This document shows positions 52,881 through 61,255 of a stretch of 64,000 nucleotides of DNA, in pieces (the first letter of the stretch is position 1; each line of letters begins with the position of its first letter). Source of the DNA: Christiangramia bathymodioli (GTDB taxonomy: Bacteria; Bacteroidota; Bacteroidia; Flavobacteriales; Flavobacteriaceae); NCBI GenBank assembly GCA_009735695.1, contig SRSL01000001.1, positions 930,048 to 994,047 on the forward strand, in the 5' to 3' direction. Both the position numbers and the translations under genes were made by a program. The notes under the pieces were generated by a model that was not told the origin of the DNA, did not search any database, and saw nothing but the letters and a program-made list of their open reading frames with translations.

Positions 52881-54017
52881 GTGATCAACAAACGCCTGCT
52901 TATCAAAAACCTGCTCGCCCATAACGACGAGAACAGCTTTTATGACAAAAAGCGGCAGCTGAATATTGGCGAACGCGAAGGCAAGGCGAAATTCTTAAAA
53001 CATATCTGTGCGCTGGCTAATTCAAATCCAGAGAACAATTCTTATATCGTTATTGGGGTAGAAGACGAAGACAATTCAATCGTGGGGATCGATTTTTTCG
53101 ATGATAGTAAAATCCAGAACCTGGTGAATGCCTATCTCACGAATCCTCCTATTATCTCTTATGAAAACATCCCGTTCCCGCACCTCCCCGATCACCTGGT
53201 TGTGGGACTGGTAACTATCCGGCCCAATCATGGAAAGATCTGTTCCTTTAGAAAGAACATCTGGAAATATTATGGTGGTTCAGTATTCTTCAGAGATGGC
53301 AGCATTAGCATGCCCAAGGTTTTTGATATCGAGATCAGAGATGTGAATTCGGGAATTGTGGCTTCCATAGAAAATCATTCCCATAACAATATCGAGCATA
53401 CGTTAGACGGTGTCTTCGATTTTATGAACAAGCGAAGGGACTATAATCCCTCCTATAAGGTTTTCAAGGAGTATTTCGTGGTTTGCTGGGCTGGGAAAGA
53501 AAAAAGAATCAAAAATGAAACTTATTACTCAAGGGTGGACATTGAGCTTATCAACGAGCAGGTAAAATTGTTCTATTCAGACCTGGACGAGGTAAGCATT
53601 AGTGTAGATAAGGATAGTTTCAGCATTCTGGAATATGTTCACCTGGGATTTCACGATCAGTTCAAGTATTATCCGCTTGAGCAAGTAACCATCAGTTTCA
53701 AGGACAATGCGAGTTATGATATAGACAGCACCTTGCTCTTCGAACCTCCGCGATTCGACAAAAAAACACTTTTCCATATTTACAACACCAATATTGCGCT
53801 CATAGAAAAATTAAAGAACGATCATGATCTTACCGAAGGTCAAAAAAAAGACCTTAGAAACCTGCCTTCTACCTTTTTATTATGTTATTTGAATAATTTT
53901 AATGAGGCTTTAACCAAACTCGAGGAAGCCAAACCGTATCTTAAGGCCTACAGCAAGGAAATTTATCAGTCCTATAAAGAAAGTATGCGAATCTTAAGAA
54001 AGGTGAAATATAATTAA
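52881..54017 (+). CDS. AlbA_2/Schlafen-like DNA-binding protein
   Basis: The 378 aa protein starts at a GTG (an in-frame stop lies two codons upstream and no ATG is close). The first ~150 residues resemble the AlbA_2 (Schlafen, divergent AAA-4) fold: NIGEREGKAKFLKHICALANSNPENNSYIVIGVEDEDNSIVGIDFF, then VVGLVTIRPNHGKICSFRKN and YYGGSVFFRDGS. The rest has no recognised domain. Members are often called ATP-binding or transcriptional regulators. It lies 2 bp before the phosphatase gene, suggesting an operon; a nucleic-acid or nucleotide role is inferred only. Confidence 0.78.
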   Translation: MINKRLLIKNLLAHNDENSFYDKKRQLNIGEREGKAKFLKHICALANSNPENNSYIVIGVEDEDNSIVGIDFFDDSKIQNLVNAYLTNPPIISYENIPFPHLPDHLVVGLVTIRPNHGKICSFRKNIWKYYGGSVFFRDGSISMPKVFDIEIRDVNSGIVASIENHSHNNIEHTLDGVFDFMNKRRDYNPSYKVFKEYFVVCWAGKEKRIKNETYYSRVDIELINEQVKLFYSDLDEVSISVDKDSFSILEYVHLGFHDQFKYYPLEQVTISFKDNASYDIDSTLLFEPPRFDKKTLFHIYNTNIALIEKLKNDHDLTEGQKKDLRNLPSTFLLCYLNNFNEALTKLEEAKPYLKAYSKEIYQSYKESMRILRKVKYN

Positions 54018-54018
54018 T

Positions 54019-54747
54019 ATGTCCAGGAAACTAGTAATCGGCGATCTGCACGGCGGTTTGAAAGCCCTTGTTCAGCTTTTAGGGAGAATAGACCTTACAC
54101 CAAGTGACAAACTCATCTTTTTAGGAGATTATGTAGATGGCTGGAGCGATTCGGCAAAAACTGTTAGTTATCTCATAGACCTGTCACGGCAGAATTCATG
54201 TGTTTTTATTCGCGGTAATCATGATAACCTCGCTCATCGCTGGCTGGAAAATGGTGAAACCAATCAAAAATGGCTGGAACATGGAGGACAATCCAGCCTG
54301 GATGCTTACCGGAAATTAGAAAAAAAGGAAAAAAAAGCGCATATCGAATTCTACCGGGATATGTTCAATTATTATAAGGATGAAAATAACAGGCTTTTTG
54401 TTCATGCGGGCTTTACTAATCTTCACGGGCCGGAACAGGAATATCATAGCACCGCCTTTTACTGGGACAGGACCTTGTGGGAAATGGCGCTGGCGATAAA
54501 TGAAGAGATCGAACCAGGCCATGATTTTTACCCGAGACGCCTGTCACACTTCCATGAAATCTATATTGGCCATACTCCGGTAACCCGTATTGGTGAAACC
54601 AAGCCGGTTAACAAGGCAAATATCTGGAACGTAGATACCGGTGCCGCGTTTAAGGGCCCAATTTCTGCCATAGACGTGGATACCAAGGAAATCTATCAAA
54701 GTGACCCCGTACATACTTTCTACCCGGATGAGCAGGGAAGAAATTAG
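54019..54747 (+). CDS. PPP-family metallophosphatase (ApaH-like)
   Basis: The 242 aa protein carries the complete PPP metal site: GDLHG (residues 8-12), GDYVDGWSDS, RGNHDN, and the C-terminal IGHTPV and NVDTGAAFKG. It may hydrolyse dinucleoside tetraphosphates (ApaH-like) or act as a Ser/Thr phosphatase; the two are not separable by motif. The start is 2 bp after the AlbA_2-like gene stop, so they are probably cotranscribed. Confidence 0.9.
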   Translation: MSRKLVIGDLHGGLKALVQLLGRIDLTPSDKLIFLGDYVDGWSDSAKTVSYLIDLSRQNSCVFIRGNHDNLAHRWLENGETNQKWLEHGGQSSLDAYRKLEKKEKKAHIEFYRDMFNYYKDENNRLFVHAGFTNLHGPEQEYHSTAFYWDRTLWEMALAINEEIEPGHDFYPRRLSHFHEIYIGHTPVTRIGETKPVNKANIWNVDTGAAFKGPISAIDVDTKEIYQSDPVHTFYPDEQGRN

Positions 54748-54780
54748 CTTTAATTATTACGTCCTCTTAAAGACTATTCA

Positions 54781-54788
54781 TATATTTG
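54781..54788 (+). promoter_or_regulatory. -7 box of the desaturase gene
   Basis: TATATTTG is an exact TAnnTTTG in the 125 bp gap before the desaturase gene, giving a leader of about 80 bases. No TTG was seen at the -33 distance. Confidence 0.4.
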
Positions 54789-54872
54789 AAGTTCAATTGA
54801 TTTGAAGTCAGCTGTAATTAAAAACTCTGGCACGATAATCGAGTTTTACCCTACAATAAAGAGATATTAAAA

Positions 54873-55877
54873 ATGGCGTTAAGCAATATTAGATTAGAAG
54901 TAATGAACACCGTCGAAAAATCGGTACAGGGATTTATCGACAAATATTTAATTCCGGTAGAAGAGATCTGGCAACCAACCGATCTACTTCCGAATCTCCA
55001 GGAAGAGGAAGGTTTCGAACAGGTTCACCAGATACGAGAAGAAGCCAAGGAGCTTGGTTACGACTTCTGGGTTGTGCTGGTTGCCGACATGGTTACTGAA
55101 GAAGCCCTTCCTACTTACGAATCCTGGTTAATGGATATGGAAGGCGTGGAACAGCACGGTAAAAGCCGCGGCGAACAAAATGGATGGGCCAAGTGGGTAC
55201 GCCACTGGACCGGTGAAGAAAACAGGCACGGAGATACGCTCAATAAATATCTTTACCTATCCGGAAGGGTGAACATGAAAGAGATCGAAAAAACCACTCA
55301 GTATCTTATCAATGACGGATTCGATATTGGTACAGGTAGAGATCCCTACAGAAACTTCGTTTATACCAGTTTCCAGGAACTAGCCACCAACATTTCTCAT
55401 AAACGAGTTGGCCAACTGGCTAAAAAGAAAGGAAATAAGATGCTTGCCAAAATGTGCAATATCATCGCCGGTGACGAGATGAGGCATTATATGGCTTACC
55501 GTGAATTCGTAAAGACCATTTTTGAACACGATCCAAGCGAGATGATGCTGGCCTTCCAGGATATGATGAAGAAAAAGATCGTAATGCCCGCCCAGTTTAT
55601 CAGGGAATCCGGGCAGGGTATCGCTGAAGCCTTTGAAAATTTCTCGAATGCCGCACAAAGACTTGGGGTTTATACTACTCACGATTATATCGAGATCCTG
55701 AAAAAGCTGAACGGTTACTGGGAGATCGATAAGATGCGTGAACTTTCCGATGAGGCAGAAAAAGCACGTGATTACTTAATGGCCCTGCCAGACCGTATGA
55801 CCAGGATAGCCGAAAGGATCGCTGTTCCGCAAGACCCACACAAATTCAAATGGGTAGAAGCCAACGGAATGGTCTAA
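54873..55877 (+). CDS. Acyl-ACP desaturase (soluble, diiron)
   Basis: The 334 aa protein belongs to the fatty acid desaturase type 2 family. The two diiron ExxH motifs are EENRH (WTGEENRHGDTLNKYLY) and DEMRH (IAGDEMRHYMAYREF). Length and the absence of signal or membrane segments agree with soluble stearoyl-ACP-type desaturases, which insert a cis double bond using O2 and ferredoxin. It would adjust membrane fluidity. It is monocistronic, with its own leader and a strong terminator. Confidence 0.94.
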   Translation: MALSNIRLEVMNTVEKSVQGFIDKYLIPVEEIWQPTDLLPNLQEEEGFEQVHQIREEAKELGYDFWVVLVADMVTEEALPTYESWLMDMEGVEQHGKSRGEQNGWAKWVRHWTGEENRHGDTLNKYLYLSGRVNMKEIEKTTQYLINDGFDIGTGRDPYRNFVYTSFQELATNISHKRVGQLAKKKGNKMLAKMCNIIAGDEMRHYMAYREFVKTIFEHDPSEMMLAFQDMMKKKIVMPAQFIRESGQGIAEAFENFSNAAQRLGVYTTHDYIEILKKLNGYWEIDKMRELSDEAEKARDYLMALPDRMTRIAERIAVPQDPHKFKWVEANGMV

Positions 55878-55899
55878 TTCCAGTAAAACTGAATAATTT

Positions 55900-55927
55900 A
55901 ACCCTGCCTGTTATAGCAGGGTTTTTT
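55900..55927 (+). terminator. Terminator of the desaturase gene
   Basis: AACCCTGC-CTGTTATA-GCAGGGTT followed by six T, 23 bp after the stop. Confidence 0.9.
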
Positions 55928-55949
55928 ATGTACTAACCAAAAACCGAAC

Positions 55950-56498
55950 ATGAAAAAAAGCTTAGGCCTACTTGTCCTGATATTTAGCGTTTACGCAGGA
56001 TATTCTCAGAATTTAGTAAAACAGAATGAGGTCAAACTCAATATCGCCAATACCATTGCGATCGCTTCGGTGGAATTTGGATATGAACGCTTCCTGGATG
56101 AGCACCAGTCGATCGAAGGAGGCATTCTCATCAACGACCGGATGAGCTACCGGTCTGAAAGTGGCTCCAGGGAATTCAAAACCAATAGCTACAAGCTGGG
56201 CTATAATTATTATTTCGGAAATGAATATGCAGGTTCCGGGTTATACATTAACCCTTTTCTAAAATATCGCAGTGGAGAATTTACTGAGGAAGATCCTATT
56301 GAGGACGGTAGTTCCCACAGGATCACCAATATGGATGCCTTTATCATCGGCCTGGGAGCGGGTTATAAATGGAATTTCAACGACACTTTCGTACTAGGCC
56401 CATTCGTAAACCTCGGGCGGAATTTCAGCGAAGAGGTAAAAGACCGCTTTTCGGCTATCGAATTTAATGCCGGTTTCCATATAGGCTATCGATTCTAA
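55950..56498 (+). CDS. DUF3575-like outer-membrane beta-barrel protein
   Basis: The 182 aa protein has a signal peptide (residues 1-19, GYSQ) and eight or so amphipathic strands (EVKLNIANTIAIASVEFGYERF, SYKLGYNYYFG, GLYINPFLKYRSG, AFIIGLGAGYKWNF, FVLGPFVNLGRNF), ending in a terminal Phe after FHIGYRF. This agrees with DUF3575/OmpA-type small barrels. No function is known. It converges on the DUF1232 gene with a shared terminator between. Confidence 0.82.
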   Translation: MKKSLGLLVLIFSVYAGYSQNLVKQNEVKLNIANTIAIASVEFGYERFLDEHQSIEGGILINDRMSYRSESGSREFKTNSYKLGYNYYFGNEYAGSGLYINPFLKYRSGEFTEEDPIEDGSSHRITNMDAFIIGLGAGYKWNFNDTFVLGPFVNLGRNFSEEVKDRFSAIEFNAGFHIGYRF

Positions 56499-56520
56499 AA
56501 TTGAAATACTAGAGAATAAA

Positions 56521-56547
56521 AAAACCTGCCATGTCCTGGCAGGTATT
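56521..56547. terminator. Shared terminator of convergent genes
   Basis: ACCTGCC-ATGTCCT-GGCAGGT flanked by a run of A on the left and ATTT on the right, between the barrel gene and the DUF1232 gene. Confidence 0.8.
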
Positions 56548-56569
56548 TCTGTTTAAATAAGATCATTTA

Positions 56570-56971
56570 TTAGGATTCCAGGGATTGTCCATCTCTCCAG
56601 CGTTTATAGGTCGCCAGGTCTTTTTCCATCAAATTCAGGCAGAATGCGATCACTGCCGCATCATCCAGGTAACCTATCACCGGGATAAAATCCGGGATCA
56701 GGTCTATTGGTGACAACACGTAAAGCAGTGCTGCTCCCGCCGCAGCTATGATATTGAACGGAATATCCCGGTAATTTCCGCTGGCATAATCCTTAACCAG
56801 GGAAAATAGCAAAATGGCGTCATCGAGATAACGCTTCAGTTTTCCCTTGCTTTCAAATTTGTTCAGGATGCGCTCCTCCTCTTCGATCACCTTGCCTACA
56901 TCTTCCTTATCGAAATTCTCGGTTCGTTTTCTGTGTTCCTCTTTTATTTCTTCTTCTGAAATATGACTCAT
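56570..56971 (-). CDS. YkvA/DUF1232 membrane protein
   Basis: A 133 aa protein with the DUF1232 core LLYVLSPIDLIPDFIPVIGYLDDAAVIAFCLNLM preceded by a charged helical N-terminus (HISEEEIKEEHRKRTENFDKEDVG). One or two hydrophobic helices are embedded. The family is widespread and uncharacterised. It is monocistronic. Confidence 0.9.
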   Translation of the reverse strand: MSHISEEEIKEEHRKRTENFDKEDVGKVIEEEERILNKFESKGKLKRYLDDAILLFSLVKDYASGNYRDIPFNIIAAAGAALLYVLSPIDLIPDFIPVIGYLDDAAVIAFCLNLMEKDLATYKRWRDGQSLES

Positions 56972-57092
56972 TCCAATTCTGATTTTTCAATAAGGCCGAA
57001 AATAAAGATTAAATACACCGAAGCCAAGTTTCACCTTCCAATTTAAGTTGGATTTAACTTTGAACATTTCAGCAGCCTCGATATCGGCAAAT

Positions 57093-57117
57093 AAAAAACC
57101 CCGGGACGAAGCCGGGG
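57093..57117 (-). terminator. Terminator of the ALDH gene
   Basis: Read leftward, CCCCGG-CTTCGTC-CCGGGG followed by six T, 25 bp after the ALDH stop. Confidence 0.9.
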
Positions 57118-57142
57118 CATGATTTACACTTAAAAAACTAAA

Positions 57143-58696
57143 CTACAAATCGAACTTGATCCCCTGTGCCAGAGGTAATTCGGTAGTATAATTGATGGTA
57201 TTTGTTTGTCTTCTCATATAGATCTTCCAGGCGTCAGATCCGCTTTCGCGGCCTCCGCCGGTTTCTTTCTCGCCACCAAAGGCTCCACCGATCTCGGCTC
57301 CGGAAGTCCCGATGTTCACATTCGCGATCCCGCAATCTGAACCCTGTGCAGAAAGGAATCTTTCAGCCTCCCTCAAATTGTTGGTCATGATAGCCGAAGA
57401 AAGCCCCTGTTTCACACCATTCTGTATCTCGATGGCGTTGCCAACATCTCCTGAATATTTCAGCAGGTATAATACCGGGGCGAAAGTTTCATGCTGCACG
57501 ATCTCGAAGTGATTTTCGGCCTCGGCGATGGCGGGTTTTACATAGCATCCGCTTTCGTAACCTTCACCTTCAAGCACTCCACCTTCAACCAGGATCTTTC
57601 CTCCTTCTTCCACCACTTTATCCAAAGCGACCTGGTAATTTTTCACCGCGTCCTTATCGATTAGCGGACCAACATGATTGTTCTCATCCAGCGGGTTTCC
57701 TATCCTGATCTGTTTATAAGCGTTTACGATCGCATCCTTTACCTTGTCGTACACATCTTCGTGAACGATCAATCTTCTGGTAGAAGTACAACGTTGTCCA
57801 CAGGTTCCTACTGCACCAAACACGGCTCCAATAACTGTATTCTTGATGTTAGCATCTGGAGTTACGATTATAGCATTATTTCCTCCTAGTTCGAGAAGAG
57901 ATTTTCCTAAACGAGCAGCTACGGCCTGTGCAACGATCTTACCCATTCTAATAGAACCGGTAGCCGAGATCAAAGGCACACGCTCATCTGTGGTCATCAT
58001 CTCACCAACACGGTAATCTCCGGTGATCAGACTTGAAACTCCGGCCGGAACATTATTTTCAGCAAAGATCCTTGCCGCGATGTTCTGGCAGGCCACCGAG
58101 GTCAACGGTGTTTTTTCTGATCCCTTCCAGATACAGGCGTCGCCACAAACCCAGGCAAGAGCCGTGTTCCAGGACCAAACCGCAACCGGGAAGTTAAAGG
58201 CCGAGATGATCCCAACCACTCCCAGCGGATGATATTGTTCGTACATCCTGTGCCCCGGGCGCTCACTGTGCATTGTCAGCCCATATAATTGTCTCGAAAG
58301 TCCAACGGCAAAATCACAGATATCGATCATTTCCTGAACCTCTCCCAGGCCTTCCTGGTAAGATTTCCCCATTTCGTAAGAAACCAGTTTTCCAAGTGGT
58401 TCTTTCAGTCTTCTTAATTCATCGTTGAACTGGCGAACCACTTCACCTCTTTGCGGCGCCGTCCAGGTTCTCCATTCTTTAAAACCTTTTTCGGCAGTGG
58501 TGATCACCTTTTCATAATCCTCTTTGGTGGTAGCTTTTACTTTTCCTATAAGCTCTCCATCAACAGGCGAATAAGATTCTATGATATCCCCGTTGCTAAA
58601 CCAGTCGGTTCCGGTAGAAGTTCCGTTATTGATGTCGTTTAAACCTAAATCTTTCAGGGCTTGTTTGATCCCGAATTCTTCAGCGATTTTACTCAT
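57143..58696 (-). CDS. ALDH7-family aldehyde dehydrogenase
   Basis: The 517 aa enzyme has the NAD-binding segment FNFPVAVWSWNTALAWVCGDACIWKGSEKTPL, general-base Glu in LLELGGNNAI and nucleophile Cys303 in GTCGQRCTSTRR. The long N-terminus and QYHPLGVVG are features of ALDH7 (alpha-aminoadipic semialdehyde dehydrogenase, AmaB/PaoF). It probably oxidises alpha-aminoadipate semialdehyde in lysine breakdown. It is downstream of 3-hydroxyanthranilate dioxygenase on the same strand, so a kynurenine-pathway semialdehyde is a possible alternative substrate. Confidence 0.93.
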   Translation of the reverse strand: MSKIAEEFGIKQALKDLGLNDINNGTSTGTDWFSNGDIIESYSPVDGELIGKVKATTKEDYEKVITTAEKGFKEWRTWTAPQRGEVVRQFNDELRRLKEPLGKLVSYEMGKSYQEGLGEVQEMIDICDFAVGLSRQLYGLTMHSERPGHRMYEQYHPLGVVGIISAFNFPVAVWSWNTALAWVCGDACIWKGSEKTPLTSVACQNIAARIFAENNVPAGVSSLITGDYRVGEMMTTDERVPLISATGSIRMGKIVAQAVAARLGKSLLELGGNNAIIVTPDANIKNTVIGAVFGAVGTCGQRCTSTRRLIVHEDVYDKVKDAIVNAYKQIRIGNPLDENNHVGPLIDKDAVKNYQVALDKVVEEGGKILVEGGVLEGEGYESGCYVKPAIAEAENHFEIVQHETFAPVLYLLKYSGDVGNAIEIQNGVKQGLSSAIMTNNLREAERFLSAQGSDCGIANVNIGTSGAEIGGAFGGEKETGGGRESGSDAWKIYMRRQTNTINYTTELPLAQGIKFDL

Positions 58697-58756
58697 TAAT
58701 TTGCGTTTTTATTGATTTTTTCGTGTAGTTGTAGCGAAAATAGTAAAAAATAGGCG

Positions 58757-59299
58757 CTAATCCTCGTCGGTAGTGAATCGTGGATCCACCGGCATCACTT
58801 CCCCGCAATTATCGCAGGTTCGCAGCTCCTTGCTGTTATAAAAATGCCTGAAATGCCTTAGAAAATCGGTCTCGATATCCTGAAGTGGGAAATACACCTC
58901 GTATAATTTATGGTTACAGTTATCACAGAACCACATGAGGCCGTCCTTGCCTTCCTCGCCAATTCTCTTGCGTTCCACAACCAGACCAATAGAATTCTCT
59001 CCTCGCTCTGGAGAATGCGGGACTTTTGCAGGATGCAGGTACATATCACCAGGACCCAGCTCCATGGTTCGCTTCTTCCCGTCTTCCTGCACATGAACCC
59101 TGATATGGCCTTCCAGCTGGTAGAACAACTCTTCGGTCTCGTTATAATGATAATCCTTCCGCGCATTGGGTCCGGCAACGATCATCACGATATAATCGCC
59201 AGATTCACGGTACAGATTTCGATTTCCCACCGGTGGCTTCAGCGAATCCCGGTTCTGTTCGATCCATTTATTTAAATTAAAAGGTGCAGCTATGGCCAT
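58757..59299 (-). CDS. 3-hydroxyanthranilate 3,4-dioxygenase
   Basis: From the ATG at 59299 the product is 180 aa; the frame's first codon at 59308 is a TTG and is rejected. The cupin iron ligands lie in GPNARKDYHYNETEELFYQLEG (His, Glu) and KVPHSPERGENS (His). The C-terminal rubredoxin-like knot has CDNCNHK and CDNCGE, the bacterial form. It converts 3-hydroxyanthranilate to aminocarboxymuconate semialdehyde (tryptophan to quinolinate or degradation). Other kyn genes are not in view, and an ALDH follows. Confidence 0.94.
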   Translation of the reverse strand: MAIAAPFNLNKWIEQNRDSLKPPVGNRNLYRESGDYIVMIVAGPNARKDYHYNETEELFYQLEGHIRVHVQEDGKKRTMELGPGDMYLHPAKVPHSPERGENSIGLVVERKRIGEEGKDGLMWFCDNCNHKLYEVYFPLQDIETDFLRHFRHFYNSKELRTCDNCGEVMPVDPRFTTDED

Positions 59300-59362
59300 A
59301 TTTTTCAATTTTCCCTAAAAATAATGATTCCTGTGCAGATAGGTTTTATAATTCCGTTAATT

Positions 59363-59456
59363 TGGGCGCCTGCCCCGCACCGCGCTATCCGCTGCAAGTC
59401 CTCGTCCCGCCTTTCGGCCAGACTCCGGGCTTTCCGCTGCTATCGCTGGCGCACTT
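59363..59456. repeat. GC-rich interspersed-repeat-like segment
   Basis: About 90 bp of GC-rich DNA sits in an AT-rich gap. It contains GCTATCCGCTGCAAG and GCTTTCCGCTGCTATC, related halves in direct orientation, with GCGCC (59366-59370) and GGCGC (59448-59452) as inverted ends. The pattern GGGCTTTCCGCTGCTATC is one I recall as an interspersed repeat in flavobacterial genomes. No coding sense; a 62 aa frame through it is not convincing. Confidence 0.5.
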
Positions 59457-59529
59457 TCTTCAAAAAGTATAACCAATTATAGAATGTGCTTCAATTTTTA
59501 GTATTTTCAGGCCAAATATTCCCAAAAAC

Positions 59530-60591
59530 ATGAAAAAACTTCTATTTCTATTCAGCCTTAGCATTTTTATAGCCTGTAATGATCAAAATACCCAGGTTTC
59601 CGAAGAAAATGAGACAGCCACCACCACTGAACAGGATACTGTTCAAAATTTCGGGATCGTCATCCATGGGGGTGCCGGAACCATCCTGAAAGAAAATATG
59701 AGCGATTCGCTGGAACAGGCTTATAAAGCCAAGCTGGAAGAGGCTATTAGAACCGGCCACGAAATACTCGCCAATGGCGGCACCGCCCTGGAAGCGGTGC
59801 AGAGAACCATCAATGTGATGGAAGACAGTCCGCTTTTCAATTCGGCAAAAGGAGCCGTGTTTACCAACGAAGGCAAAAATGAACTCGATGCTTCCATCAT
59901 GGATGGAGAAACTTTGAATGCAGGAGCAGTAGCCGGAGTGACCAATGTGAAAAACCCCATCAATCTCGCTTATGAGGTGATGGTGAATTCAGAACACGTG
60001 ATGCTTTCTGGCAAGGGAGCCGAGCAGTTCGCCAAGGAACAGGGACTCGAGATCGTGGATCCTGAATACTTCTATACCGAGAATCGCTACCGGTCGATGG
60101 AAAGAGCCCGCGAAAGAGAAAAGAAAAAAGCCGACAATAAAACAGCATTCTACGACCCGTTTATCAAGGACGAAAAATTCGGAACCGTAGGCTGTGCCGC
60201 ACTCGACAAGAACGGTAACCTGGCCGCCGGAACCTCAACAGGCGGAATGACCAATAAAAAATATAACCGTATTGGAGACGCCCCTATCATTGGCGCCGGA
60301 ACCTATGCGAACAATAAGACCTGCGCGGTTTCCAGCACCGGCTGGGGTGAATATTTCATTCGCGGGGTGGTTGCCTATGATATTTCAGCTTTGATGGAAT
60401 ATAAAGGTCTTAGCCTCGAGGAAGCGGCAAAAGAAGTCATTCAGAAAAAACAACCCGAATTAGGTGGAAATGGCGGGATCATCGCGATAGATAATCAAGG
60501 AAACGTCTCTATGGAATTCAACACTGCCGGGATGTATCGAGCTAAAATGAACAGGGACGGTGAACTCGAAATTGGGATCTATTCAGAATAA
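59530..60591 (+). CDS. Isoaspartyl peptidase/type 2 L-asparaginase
   Basis: The 353 aa precursor has a lipobox-like signal (SIFIAC, Cys16). It is an Ntn-hydrolase: the alpha chain has VIHGGAGTI and SSTGWGEYFIRG-type elements, and autocleavage would occur before Thr219 in FGTVGC to free the nucleophile. GTSTGGMTNKKYNRIGDAPIIGAGTYA is conserved. It cleaves isoaspartyl dipeptides and asparagine in the periplasm. It is monocistronic with a strong terminator. Confidence 0.93.
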   Translation: MKKLLFLFSLSIFIACNDQNTQVSEENETATTTEQDTVQNFGIVIHGGAGTILKENMSDSLEQAYKAKLEEAIRTGHEILANGGTALEAVQRTINVMEDSPLFNSAKGAVFTNEGKNELDASIMDGETLNAGAVAGVTNVKNPINLAYEVMVNSEHVMLSGKGAEQFAKEQGLEIVDPEYFYTENRYRSMERAREREKKKADNKTAFYDPFIKDEKFGTVGCAALDKNGNLAAGTSTGGMTNKKYNRIGDAPIIGAGTYANNKTCAVSSTGWGEYFIRGVVAYDISALMEYKGLSLEEAAKEVIQKKQPELGGNGGIIAIDNQGNVSMEFNTAGMYRAKMNRDGELEIGIYSE

Positions 60592-60613
60592 AAAAGATTA
60601 AAAATATACCTGA

Positions 60614-60638
60614 AAGTCCGCCATGTGCGGACTTTTTT
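60614..60638 (+). terminator. Terminator of the asparaginase gene
   Basis: AAGTCCGC-CATGT-GCGGACTT followed by four further T, 22 bp after the stop. Confidence 0.9.
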
Positions 60639-60703
60639 ATTTCCTCTTCATCAATAAACACTTCAAAACAAGATTAAGAAGGATTAACAAAACTTTAGTT
60701 TTA

Positions 60704-60727
60704 TTGGTTCGGAAGTTACCGAACAAA
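60704..60727. promoter_or_regulatory. Operator-like palindrome upstream of the GbsR/MarR gene
   Basis: TTGGTTCGG-AAGTTA-CCGAACAAA has 9 bp arms with a single mismatch; the core GTTCGG/CCGAAC is perfect. It ends 5 bp before the TAATTTTG -7 box, the classic place for an autorepressor of the regulator-pump operon. Confidence 0.65.
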
Positions 60728-60732
60728 AAGAA

Positions 60733-60740
60733 TAATTTTG
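60733..60740 (+). promoter_or_regulatory. -7 box of the regulator-RND operon
   Basis: TAATTTTG is an exact TAnnTTTG, 8 bases before the chosen ATG at 60749, so the leader is only about 5 bases. It lies inside a longer open frame that would start at 60623 and excludes that start. Confidence 0.6.
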
Positions 60741-60748
60741 CGGTCATT

Positions 60749-61240
60749 ATGAAGAAAATGGACTGTTGTTCGCCCGAAAAGCAAAAATTGATCGAAGAGG
60801 TAGGCTTACACTTCGAGAAAACTCAGAATATGGCTCCTCTGGCAGCTCGTATCTATGCCATCATGATACTTTCACCCAGCGATGGCCATACGTTTGAGGA
60901 GATCAGGGAGATCACCGCGGCGAGCAAAAGCTCGGTTTCCACACAGCTCAACCTGCTGATGCAAACCAAAAAGGTAGATTATTTTACCAAGCCGGGAGAC
61001 CGAAAAAGATTTTTCAAAGCCAGCAGGGCGTACCTGAAACATACCCTGAAGGAATATCTCGAGAATATTTCAGAAGAGATAAAAATGGTGGAAAAGATCA
61101 TACAGTTCAACGCTACCTATAATTCAGAAAAATTTGAAAAGGACGGCCACATTCCAAAACTGTTCAGGGAATACCTGGCTGCCCAAAAAGAAAACCTGGA
61201 AACTACCATTCAGCGAGTTTCGGAATATGAAAATGATTAA
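60749..61240 (+). CDS. GbsR/MarR-family transcriptional regulator
   Basis: From the ATG at 60749 the product is 163 aa (MKKMDCCSPEKQKLIEEVGLHFEKTQNMAPLAARIYAIM, as in GbsR proteins). The winged helix is at about residues 50-100 (HTFEEIREITAASKSSVSTQLNLLMQTKKVDYFTKPGDRKRFF), and a C-terminal coiled coil serves as dimer interface. It probably represses itself and the RND pump genes 15 bp downstream through the palindrome at its promoter. The inducer is unknown. Confidence 0.92.
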   Translation: MKKMDCCSPEKQKLIEEVGLHFEKTQNMAPLAARIYAIMILSPSDGHTFEEIREITAASKSSVSTQLNLLMQTKKVDYFTKPGDRKRFFKASRAYLKHTLKEYLENISEEIKMVEKIIQFNATYNSEKFEKDGHIPKLFREYLAAQKENLETTIQRVSEYEND

Positions 61241-61255
61241 GAATTAAAAATTGCT

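Noticed and set aside
59284-59472. 62 aa rightward frame through the GC-rich repeat-like segment
   Set aside because: Composition follows the repeat, not a protein; no start signal or domain.
60623-60748. N-terminal extension of the GbsR/MarR regulator
   Set aside because: It contains a terminator tail, the operator palindrome and the -7 box; the family N-terminus begins at 60749.
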